Assembly: GCA_026075535.2 (NCBI GenBank)
Contig: AP026543.1
Location: forward strand, 9,672,001 to 9,736,000
Length of the DNA: 64,000 nucleotides
Reading direction: 5' to 3'
From: Tricholoma matsutake
Taxonomy: Eukaryota > Basidiomycota > Agaricomycetes > Agaricales > Tricholomataceae
Part shown: positions 11,480-20,090 of the stretch, piece by piece
Layout: each line of letters opens with the position of its first letter
Position numbering within the stretch: position 1 is the stretch's first letter
The notes under the pieces: generated by a model
Database searches by the model: none
Seen by the model: the letters and a program-made list of their open reading frames with translations, nothing else
Told to the model about the DNA's origin: nothing
Made by a program: the position numbers and the translations under genes

Positions 11480-11815
11480 GATCACATGACTATTAATGTT
11501 ATTTCAAACTCAGGTTGAAAATCTGGTCAGAATGGTATATAACATCACCAAGTTGACCAAGTTCCATATATGGTAGGTCACCTGACTTTACACAGGTCAT
11601 TTTCAAACTTGGCTGGTCAGAATGATATACATTACTATGTTCCATATATGGTAGGTCACATGATTACACTATGGTCATTTTCAAACTCAGCTTTAAAATC
11701 TGGTCAGAATGATATATAACACCATACAATTCCATATATAGTAGGTCACATGATTACACTATGGTCATTTTCAAACTCAGCATGAAAATCCGGTCAGAAT
11801 GGTATATAACATTAC
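11480..11815 (+). repeat. Tandem repeats (roughly 95-bp units, about four) in the KDZ right arm
   Basis: Units contain GGTCACATGATTACACTATG, TCATTTTCAAACTCAGC, ATCTGGTCAGAATG and TATATAACA..TTCCATATATGGTA with small differences. They abut the right minisatellite terminus. Confidence 0.75.
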
Positions 11816-11955
11816 TATAAGAGGATTCCAGTGGGAATCTTCCAGGAATGGCAGGAATCCTCCAGGAGGGAGTACAAGTCCTCCAGGAGTACTGGGATTC
11901 CTCCCCAGGAGTACTGGGATTCCTCCAGGACTCTGTGGGGGAGTCTAAAGTTCAG
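11816..11955 (+). repeat. Right KDZ terminal inverted repeat with minisatellite
   Basis: GGATTCCAGTGGGAATC, CAGGAATCCTCCAGGAGGG and two GTACTGGGATTCCTCC units lead to GTGGGGGAGTCTAAAGTTCAG, the inverse counterpart of the left end at 3,254. Confidence 0.85.
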
Positions 11956-12427
11956 TCACAAGTGGATGAATAGAAGCAAAAGAAGACATCTTAAGTTGGC
12001 CAATCTTTGTTTTTCTTTTTACATTTGACTGATCCTATTTATCTGTAGACTGGAGTGATGCCATGAAGACCCCCCCATGCCAAAGTTATCTGAGCTCACT
12101 GCTCTCCCAAAGAAAGTCCCAATTGATTGGTTTGATCCTGTCTATTGGAACAATCTTTCTATCTGTGAGCATGCCCAATATGTCAAGAATGGTACTTATG
12201 TTGCTCTGCCACCTGCAGAGCTCTGTGCCAGCTGGGATGAGTGTGAGAAATGGAAGAGTATGCCAGAGAAGGAGTTTATGGCCAAATATGGTGATGAAGT
12301 GCAGGCAGAATACAAGCTACCTATGCCAGATGAATTGGAACAACTTGAGCAGGATGATGAGGATGATGAAGATGAGCCAGATGTATCAGGTGAGGGCTCA
12401 GGAGATGAGGGCTCAGGTGCTGAATGA

Positions 12428-13107
12428 GATATGGGTGTTGTTTAATACATATTCTGGTTAATGGTGGTAATTGATTTACTTACCTCTTCATATTCATGCT
12501 TGCCAAGTCACTTAATGTATTTCAAGTTAATACCATCGTTTCTATTTATCCAAAGCTATTGTTACAATCTGAGACACATGAGAAACAGATGTAGGGCAAA
12601 ATGGACATGGGGAAAATCTACAACCTGATGAAAGACAACTGTTGTGATCTGAGACAGTGAGAGATATGGATGTAGGGTAAGGCAGATAAAGGGAAAATCT
12701 ATGACCTGACAAAAGACAACCACATGAGTAGAGCGCAATATGTGCACAGAGTGAGTGAGCCATGCAGCAACATACAAGGGTGGAATGGACTTGGCTTCAG
12801 TGAGCTGTGCCTCCCTGCGCTTATGCATGTCCATAACTTCAAGGGGTGTTGTGCATGAGATGAGCAAGCTAAGAACTAATCCATGGGATTATGAGTTGCA
12901 AGTTGGTGTTAATCGAGTGCAATTATCAGACTAAGGTATTACAAACAATACTATAGACTTAAGTATGCAGAAACAGAACATAGGTAGTATGCTAAAGATA
13001 GTGCAGAACAGAATAAGGAAGTAGAAGCAGAACAAGATTTCAAGTTGGAAAGAAGTTAGAACAGGAAAATGAAGCATAGAATGAAGGCATAATTGTGGTT
13101 ATAACAG
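12428..13107. repeat. Intergenic region with a tandem duplication at about 12,550-12,725
   Basis: Two diverged copies of an 80-bp unit (ATCTGAGACACATGAGAAAC / ATCTGAGACAGTGAGAGATA, each ending in GAAAATCTA..ACCTGA..AAAGACAAC). The region lies between the convergent 3' ends of the two CACTA genes. No gene is recognised. Confidence 0.5.
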
Positions 13108-13496
13108 CTATTTACACAGTGCCAGGGATGCAAAATTATTGGTGCCCTCTGTTGGGAGCCCAACATACAACCAGGACCTTCCTGCCAATACCATAAGTGC
13201 CTGCTGGCCACTGGACAGATGTGACATGAGTGATAATATGGACAGGCTAAATAATACTAAGGTTGTTAGAGGGGAGTGCATCAACAATTTGTACCCCTGT
13301 ATCAATGGATTGTAGAACTTTATAGCACTGTTTCCTTTATGTGACTTTTCACAACTAAATGTGCACTCATCACAGTGCACCTGCAAAAGATGCTGGGCTT
13401 GTGGAGGGAGAATAATGGCATTTGGCAGATGAAGAAGATCAGAGTAAGCTCGGTATGGTCTTCCTGTCTGGTGAAGATAATTAAGCAGATTGTTAT

Positions 13497-14940
13497 TAGA
13501 GTGTAGCATGGGTCACACCATGGGTAAAGTTTCACACACCACACCTGCACCTGCCAACACCACACCCATCCTAACACCGCAACTGCGGTGACAGGTTTTT
13601 ACCACAGTGTGTCATGAAACACTGCAGGTGTGATACCATGTATATACACCATGGTTTTGACAATATTTTTGCCTTGTATTTGATGTTCCATGTTGTTAAA
13701 TATCATGTATTTGTATTGACTAACACCCCATATACATATCTAAGCTCCAATTTGAATGATACCAGGCCTCATGTTACTTATTGTTTTACATTCACATGCA
13801 AAAAAAAAGACCCCTGCTCGAGACGAGTGACGGAGGGATTTATTTATTTAATAATTGTATACAAAACTGAAAAGAGAAAACCCCTCCCCCATGCAAAACA
13901 TGGGGGAGAGGGTTGTGATGCAGGTGTCATCACCCTGTTGCAGTCCCATCATGTCCTCCCCATTTTCCCTGCCATCCTGTTGGCCCCACCCTCCCCACTG
14001 GTGTGTTGTCATCATTGTCATCCCCCTCCCCTTCCCACTGTTGTGGTGGGTGCTTCTCCATCCTCATCCTTGTGCCTGTCCCGCCATCTCGATGTTGTCG
14101 TCATCCCCCTCCCACTCCCCAACCTTGTCCTCCCCTCATCGGCCCATGGTGGTGGTGGTGGCAGCTCCTTGTTTCTGCTGCTCCCCATCACAGCTGGTGG
14201 TGGCTGGCTCATCTTCCCCATCCCCATCCTTGTCCCATCATTGCTCCCTGTTTCCACCCTGTGAGCAGTTACTCACAGCTGTAGTTGGGGATGCTGCTGT
14301 CATGGGCATATCATGGGTGTATGGTCTTGCTACCACCTAACCACCCCACGAGCAGGGGCTTGTGGCAGTGGTGTGGGTGGGTCAGGGGGCACCAGTCGTC
14401 GTTGTCAATAGTAAAATCACTACCTAAAATTGTTGTAGTCATTGCCATGCTCTTCGTCACTGCCATCATCTTCACCATTGCTGCCCGTGTCATTATTGTT
14501 CATCCCCCTCTCTGACCCTGTCCAGTGGTGTTGTCGACCCATCTCGTTGCTCCCCATTTCCACCCTGTGAGCAGTTGCTCACAGCAGTGGTTGGGGGTGC
14601 TGTGGTGCTGTGGTGGTGGTGGCCATCGTTGTGGTAGTCATGTTGTTGTAAGCGAGTTAAAACCTGTAAATAATGAAAATAAAGTTAGATGAATAAAGGA
14701 AAACAACATATGAACAAAGAACAATTTACCTGGGGCCCAAACAACCTTTATCGTCATTTGGGCCCATTTCATCCTCTTCATATTGCCGGAGTAAAAAAAC
14801 TTCAAATAACCATTAATACCCATGACACTGCCAAAACAGGCATGGTATGTCACAGGTCCAGCATTTCAGCAACTGTACCCATACCTGTTAAACCTGTGGG
14901 CTGTTTACCATGGGTTTACCCATACCCATGCTACACCCTA
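13497..14940. mobile_element. hAT-type non-autonomous element, 1,444 bp, in the Tnp2 gene
   Basis: The termini TAGAGTGTAGCATGGGT and (inverse of right end) TAGGGTGTAGCATGGGTA are inverted repeats. 8-bp direct repeats ATTGTTAT occur at 13,489-13,496 and 14,941-14,948. TA(G)GGG-type ends with an 8-bp TSD are hAT hallmarks. The interior is the GC-rich GGGCCCAAA module, not a transposase. Excision in silico with one TSD restores the Tnp2 reading frame exactly. Confidence 0.92.
13800..14790 (-). repeat. GGGCCCAAA module, copy inside the hAT element
   Basis: It contains the inverse of the module at 3.64-5.03 kb. A hairpin GGCCCAAACAAC..GTCATTTGGGCC at about 14,733-14,764 is preceded (plus strand) by an A-rich stretch with the inverse of an intron-like segment (TTTACC, 14,725-14,730). 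TGAGCAGTTACTCACA and TGAGCAGTTGCTCACA palindromes occur near 14,261 and 14,570. Pyrimidine-rich low-complexity sequence fills the rest and creates spurious long frames on plus. Confidence 0.6.
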
Positions 14941-17552
14941 ATTGTTATAATCTACTTCAAGAAGGCAAGGTGCCTTTGCTAGAATATCTGCCACTTCTGT
15001 AGGCTGGAGAGGTACTGGATGGTCATCCATGGCCATGTCTCCTGGCTCAAGAATATCACATAATTCTTTTAAATGATCTTCACTGTGCAGTAAAGCATCT
15101 ACACATGCTTGATGACTCATCTGACAAAGCATTGTAATTTTAAGATCTAAATCCCCTGATCTTGGTATTAGCTATCAATTTTTGAGCAAAACAATTGAAA
15201 CACATACAGAAATGATGATTGGTGTTCATTTTTTCAACTTTCCATTCATTTGTTCACCTGGAAACTCACTAAAAGAAGCCAAAGGACCCCAATATTTGAG
15301 AAGAGCACCATTATGCATTGCATAATGATGGTTTGGCTTGGGTGGACGATGTGGAAAAAGTTGTTGAATAGCAGTTCAATATTAAATATAATGCTGAGTA
15401 TAGGCATCAGCATCAGCATTGGAGGTTCGATATGCAGCTACAATATTTGTTGCTGCAACAACATGATAGAAGCAGTAGAAGTGCTGGTGGTGGAAATTTG
15501 TGGCAGTAGCCATGTACCAGAACTCAGGAATAATGAGGGGAAAGATACATGTGATGAGGGTGAGATATTCCTGAGCTTTGAGCTTGCTATGGCTTGGTTC
15601 ACCAAGATTGGTTGGTGGTCTTTGTATCCATGTTGGAAGAGTGATATCATGAATGCAATTTCTTATTGCTTGTAGCTCAGTTTCTGTGAAGCTAAAATGC
15701 AAAGGGTCAACAGGAATATAGTTATCATCATCATCATCATCATAATTGAAGTCATATGCATAGGGATTTGTGTGGCTCTGTGTGGCTGTAGGTGTTGATG
15801 ATGAGGATGACTCTGATAATTCAGAAGAAGATGGTGAGGGAGACATAGGTGGTGGTGTATGGTGCATTGCCATTGCAGCATCAAGATTATGTTTAGCTGC
15901 TTCTTGAAAAAGGTCATCCAATTCTTCAGCAGAATCTGATACATCTGCCTCACTCCACTGCTCATCCTTTTCCACCTCTTTAACTTTTTGGCTTTCATCC
16001 TCATCCCATCCAATTCCCCAGAGTGCACAAAGATGATGCTGTAAAACACCCTCAAGCCAGTCATGCATAAAACCTAGTACACCATGTTTGACTGGATCCC
16101 AATATGGAAGATTATGCAGTGGAGTCCATCACACACCAGTTGTCTTTTGCAGAGCATTTCGACCAGCTTGGGTTGTCTGATGCAACTATGCCTCTGCCTG
16201 GGCTCGCACCTGTGCACCATTAGGGAGTTCCCAAGATTGAGTATTGAGATCCTCTAGCTGATCACTGGTGCAGAGGCAGAAAGAACAGAACATTGTAGCA
16301 CCATGTCCCAAAAAGCCAGTAGCCTTGTGACTTCCCTCAGCAATCACAGGTGCAATTTTTGCTTTCACAGAGATGCCATCAGGATGTCTAGATGTTGGCA
16401 AATTTTGGCCTGGTGCAGCACCATACTTGGCAACAGATTTAATAACAGGTTCAAGCAGATGAGAGATGGTTGTGGGGTCAGGAAGATGGGGAGGAGGTGT
16501 GAGACCAACAACAAATGTATTCTCAAATCAATACTGAAGATGAAAAGTTCAAGCAATAAAGCAGGATTGCTCCACAAGACACTTTTTTGCCTATATATAA
16601 AATAAGCTGTGTCATAGTCTATGCAGAATTTGTTAGTCACCTACCAGCAATATTATTGGTATAAGGATTGAACCAATCAACATAGATTCCAAATATTAGA
16701 TGATAAGAAAACCCTGCAAGTCATCCCAAGCAGGACTATCCTGGATATCATTCATAGTGGCACCAAAGGCAGCTGGTATATGGTTTCTGTGGTGGTTGAA
16801 AGCCACATGAAGGCTGTCTTCAATGACCTTGGAAGATAAAAAGAACTGAAGCCAAGAATCAAAGGATTGTGTAGTGTATAGATGACATGGGACCCATTTA
16901 GGCCCATTTGGAGTATTCTGAGTTGTCCAGAGTTTTGTGTTACAGGATTGTGATCTTGGGGATGCCTTCCACTGACATTGCCAAGGAATAGGATGAGAAA
17001 AGAGGGAAAAGCACTTGGGGCAGCATGCTGTCCAAATGATTTCTGGCTCTGAGCAGTGAAGCCAATATGCTGTACAGACATCATGAGGAAGTTTGATGTT
17101 TGGAAGCTTGACATTGAGTCCAGATGATGAAAAAGCAACCTCAACAATAGAGAGAGTCACAGAAATAATAAGTTGAAGTCCTTGTAGAATTTTGTTGGTG
17201 ATAGAATGACTCACACCAGCTCTATTGTGGAGCCAGATAACAAGGAGGCAGATCATCTTTGTGATAAGTACTGTAGAAAAGTTGATATCTGCATGATTAC
17301 TATTAGCCTTGATCTAACAATACCAATGTAGCACTTACCTGTGGGAGAATTAGAAGCTCTAGAATGTTTTGGTGATGGGCTTGGGGATGATGATTGCCAC
17401 TTCCCCTTTGCCAGTTGTGAAACAGGCCATTTATCCTGTTTCTCATGCTTCAAACGGGTAGAACCATCAACATACTGTCCTGGCTGTTCAACACCATTGA
17501 TGAAGATGGTTTTTGTGCTACAAATTGTGCAGTTACATATGACTGGAGGCAT

Positions 17553-17804
17553 GGTGAACTTGGTGAAGCCTCAGTGAAGGAAAAGAGGGGGAAAGAATGA
17601 CAGCTGTTTTGGACCATTTTAATAGAAACATCAAAATTGGTTGCTATTGTAACTGATGTACATCCTCTAACCATCCCATGCAACAGTCTGATGCCTGTCA
17701 CCATAGTCACTATCATGAACCTATTGATTTAAACAGATATTTGTTCATAAAAGGAAGCATCAATCCAAGTGCTCAATTTGGTAGAATTATGTGACAAGGT
17801 GCAA
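17553..17804. promoter_or_regulatory. Tnp2 upstream region within the CACTA right end
   Basis: About 250 bp between the Tnp2 start and the subterminal repeats; the transposase promoter must lie here. No clear TATA or other motif stands out. Confidence 0.35.
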
Positions 17805-17892
17805 ACTCCAGTCAACCATGAGAACTGTGAGTCAACTATGAGTCAACCACAAGTCAACCACAAGTCAACTGCCTTGGAACTTGCACATTGTG
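17805..17892 (-). repeat. Right CACTA terminal/subterminal inverted repeat
   Basis: 11-bp units GAGTCAACTAT, GAGTCAACCAC, AAGTCAACCAC and AAGTCAACTGC are followed by CTTGGAACTTGCACATTGTG. It is the inverse of 1,735-1,825. TSD AGT follows at 17,893-17,895. Confidence 0.88.
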
Positions 17893-18378
17893 AGTGACAG
17901 GCACTTTTGATGTATCACCACCCAACCATTTCTTCTCCAACATAAGCCTTCAAGCCGCTTTGGACTCCTCAATAGTCTTTCCAGCCATGCCACTGCCCGA
18001 CTTGATGCAAAACTCGGTGGTATGTCCAGCCTTCTTGCAAGTCAGGTTGCCACAAAGAATGGGGGTGTACATTTTGGGAACCTTAGCACAGGCCATGAGC
18101 GCTATTGATGATTTAGTTTCCATATGCTGGTCCTTCTCAATCAGAGTCTGTTCATTTTCTAAAAATTGATGGATATCATGGGAAGTGTACAGGGATTTCA
18201 GTGTAGAATTTGTGATATTGTGGGAGATAATGGAGCGGGCATTGGGGAAATGATCACTGAGGGAATTCAAAAGTATTATAGAGCACATAAGATTGGCTGT
18301 ATTGTCACCCATGGTGAATGCACATAATACAAGGGCACAAATGCACTCTGCTGTTGTGGGGAGTGGAGTGTCCCTTGT

Positions 18379-18804
18379 TGTAAGGGGACTAGGGAGGTGC
18401 CCTGTGTGTTTTTCCTATTTTTTATGTTTGTCCTATATTTTTCCCCACCTCATTTCCTTCTATTCTTCATTTTCTATGATTTTTCCGGATTTTATTACTA
18501 ATTTTCCCTTGCTATCATGTTTGTACATGTTGACACTTTTATATTTAGAGGCGGAGTACCCCTTCCGACACATACCCCTTGGTATGATGTCATTCAGCGG
18601 CCTTGATCTGCCTATCTCCGCCTTTTTCTATTTTTAGGTTATATTTGATTTTTGTCGTCTTCACATATACTGGGCATCAGCAAGGGGATCCTTAGAGTTT
18701 TCTCTTCGGATTTCCCTTTGCTAGGTGCGCCCCCAATCCCTGTATTATGTAGCATAATTTTAACTTCGGATTTCCCTTTGCTAGAGGCTTAGGTTGCCCT
18801 TATA
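18379..18804 (+). repeat. 5' LTR of gypsy element 1
   Basis: 426 bp. It includes a TATA-like ACATATAC (18,663-18,670) about 30 bp before AGAGTTTTCT (18,694-18,703), a plausible transcription start given its complementarity to the primer site just outside the LTR. Confidence 0.93.
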
Positions 18805-18816
18805 GTAGAAAACTCT
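18805..18816 (+). other. Candidate self-priming primer binding site
   Basis: AGAAAACTCT at 18,807-18,816, two bases after the 5' LTR, is the exact reverse complement of AGAGTTTTCT in the LTR (18,694-18,703). Just beyond it, CCTAAGG (18,820-18,826) complements CCTTAGG-like sequence before the LTR motif. No sequence resembling a tRNA 3' end complement (starting TGG) is seen here. Tf1/sushi-type elements prime from the 5' end of their own RNA in this way. Confidence 0.5.
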
Positions 18817-18970
18817 CCCCTAAGGCCCGAAAATCGCGAACGCGCTGCCCAAGATAGGCAGGTACGGACTGGACGACGCTTCCCAAAGCTCCACAGAGTC
18901 CCTACACACCATTCCAGATACTCTCGCCTTTATTACGCCGCCATTTTCGCCAAACGCGCTCCCTAGCGAC

Positions 18971-20090
18971 ATGGATGCATCAGAACGCTTCGACGCACTT
19001 GAAAGCGACGTTTCCGGAATGCGTGCACAAATCGACTCACTTAAATCTACGATTGAAAACTTCGTTAGGACCCTCCAGGCTAACCCTACGACTAATAGTT
19101 CCCCCTTCACGACTCCAAGTGCACCCAACAACGACGTTTTGCCAAACGCGTCCACTAAGAAACGTGCCCAGATCAAACCGTCCCCCCCCCGCCGAATTTA
19201 ATGGTGCACGTGCGCAGGGATGTGCCTTCCTTAATTCCTGTGAGTTATACATTAGTCTCCAGTCGCATCAATTCGTTGATGAGGCTGCAAAAATTTATTG
19301 GGCCTTCACATACATGAAATCTGAACGCGCCTATCTCTATGTGGACCGTATCCTACGTCAAACTAAAGAACTCGGTTCTCTACCTTTCTCCACTTGGGGT
19401 GACTTTCGAGCTGAGTTTGTACGCCACTTCTGCCCCCTCAATGAATGCCACCAAGCAGTGACACGACTTGAGTCATCCACTTACCACCAGGGGCGTCGAT
19501 CCGTGGACGACTATATCGATGAGTTCAAGGATTTGGTGGACATGGCAGGATATGGGAGTGGGTTACCAGTGGTGGTGAAGTTCCGACGGGGGCTCAACCG
19601 AGAAATTCAGGACCAGATTGCACAGATGTTGGAAGGGCGCCCAGTGGACGATGATATCCTTGCTTGGTATGAAGCTGCTTCACTCTGTGACAAGAACCGA
19701 CTCACAAATGTGGCGTTTAATGCTGCATTCCGTGCTCCAACCACCACTCATACACCCTACACCTTCAATCGAAGCCTCCCCCGCCCTAACCCCATTCCTA
19801 CTCATCAAACTCCCACACCAGCCGTCAATGTCCCAGTACCAATGGATGTTGATGCAGCCCGCAGCCGTGCACGTAAGTTGGATCTCTGCTACCGTTGTGG
19901 GGAACCTGGGCACAGGGCTGGAGCGTGTCCCCATCGTCAGGATATCCGCATGCTCACCCCCGAGGGACGAGATGAACTCCTGCAAGATTTGTTGGCGCTT
20001 GTAGATGTTGAGGAAGCGAAGGATCAAGTTGCAGAGGAGATTAAGTTGGAAGTTGTAGAGGAGCAGGATTTTCCTATTCGCAGTGAGTGA
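18971..20090 (+). pseudogene. gag of gypsy element 1
   Basis: The start MDASERFDALESDVSG at 18,971 leads into a short coiled-coil-like region. The frame breaks in a run of nine C at 19,182-19,190; one C fewer would join KPSP to AEFNGARAQGCAFLNSC. The retrotransposon-gag core follows (FRAEFVRHFCPLNECHQAVT, YHQGRRSVDDYIDEFKDLVD), then a CCHC zinc knuckle CYRCGEPGHRAGAC near 19,887-19,930. The stop TGA at 20,088-20,090 overlaps the start of the pol frame. The expected product is a capsid/nucleocapsid protein. Confidence 0.92.

Larger units (their letters stand above)
3254..11955 (+). mobile_element. KDZ-family DNA transposon, 8,702 bp, nested in the CACTA element
   Basis: Direct 9-bp repeats TCACAAGTG flank it at 3,245-3,253 and 11,956-11,964. 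The termini are inverted: AGGTCTTCGTCCTCCCCC at left, and CTGAACTTTAGACTCCCCC as the inverse of the right end. Each runs into a minisatellite of TTCCTGGAGGAATCC units. Inside are an accessory gene (5.08-7.65 kb) and a KDZ transposase with CxC5- and CxC6-like cysteine clusters (7.8-10.86 kb), both on plus. Deleting the element and one TSD restores the frame of the surrounding CACTA gene (..DQDHK|WMNRSK..). KDZ transposons (Kyakuja-Dileera-Zisupton) are expanded in basidiomycetes. Zisupton was described with terminal repeats that vary through an internal minisatellite, consistent with what is seen here. The transposase is broken by a 724-bp insertion and stop codons. Confidence 0.9.
2180..12427 (+). 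pseudogene. Second gene of the CACTA element (TnpA-like position), split by the KDZ insertion
   Basis: Coding blocks lie at 2,180-3,253 and 11,965-12,427. The first opens with MDPHASTSSGEAGPS and a lysine-rich stretch (residues 30-60). It continues after a likely intron as a conserved-looking region (FPPKVTEDDKVPF, then SISDSVGITANNIKCIPESH), and the block at 3,063-3,253 reads MDVFMAHGFNKHIVALAREN. Across the KDZ insertion the frame resumes as DQDHKWMNRSKRRHL, then, after a probable intron ending near 12,050, as MPKLSELTALPKKVPIDWFD and a highly acidic C-terminus (SGEGSGDEGSGAE). Stops near 2,358 and 2,605 and a shortened C run near 12,068 indicate decay. I recognise no domain. Being the second gene of a CACTA element, it may be the subterminal-repeat-binding partner of Tnp2; that is positional inference only. 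Confidence 0.6.
13108..17552 (-). pseudogene. Tnp2-type CACTA transposase, interrupted by a hAT element
   Basis: The start at 17,552 gives MPPVICNCTICSTKTIFING. After an intron near 17,335-17,275 comes LPHDVCTAYWLHCSEPEIIW then CCPKCFSLF. The catalytic-region block FGIYVDWFNPYTNNIAG is reached by a frameshift near 16,700. After an intron to about 16,590 come VSCGAILLYCLNF and (frameshift near 16,520) ENTFVVGLTPPPHLPDP, KAKIAPVIAEGSHKATGFLG, CSFCLCT, then PYWDPVKHGVLGFMHDWLEG and WGPLASFSEFPGEQMNGKL. The C-terminal block is split by the hAT insertion; removing that and one TSD gives APCLLEVDYN|NLLNYLHQTGRP. The final part (GNSAIKFYNP, then QWPAGTYGIGRKVLVVCW in another frame) ends near 13,130. 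These blocks are those of fungal Tnp2 transposases. At least three frameshifts and stops make it a pseudogene. Confidence 0.9.
1735..17892. mobile_element. CACTA (CMC/EnSpm-like) DNA transposon, 16,158 bp including nested inserts
   Basis: The left end reads CACAATGGGCAAG and the right end is its imperfect inverse (..CTTGCACATTGTG). Both are followed inward by 11-bp subterminal repeats of GTTGACTTGTG type. A 3-bp duplication AGT flanks it (1,732-1,734 and 17,893-17,895), the size usual for CACTA elements. It carries a Tnp2-type transposase (minus, 13.1-17.55 kb) and a second divergent gene (plus, 2.18-3.25 and 11.97-12.43 kb). It is inserted into a copia gag-pol reading frame, and removing it with one AGT restores an open frame across the junction. 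It has itself received a KDZ element (3,254-11,955) and a hAT-type element (13,497-14,940), so its own length is near 6.0 kb. The transposase has frameshifts, so the copy is not autonomous. Confidence 0.93.

Noticed and set aside
3254..11955. A TET/JBP dioxygenase gene travelling with the KDZ element
   Set aside because: Such genes are linked to KDZ elements in other basidiomycetes, so I looked for an HxD..H dioxygenase core in all frames of the element. None was seen.
13614..14340. Plus-strand ORFs of up to 216 residues in the hAT element
   Set aside because: Pyrimidine-rich low-complexity sequence encoding only S/P/L/H-rich strings; not a transposase and not conserved in the other module copies.
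17805..17892. CRISPR-like short repeats
   Set aside because: The 11-bp units are contiguous with no spacers, are mirrored at 1,735-1,825 and belong to CACTA subterminal repeats in a eukaryotic genome.
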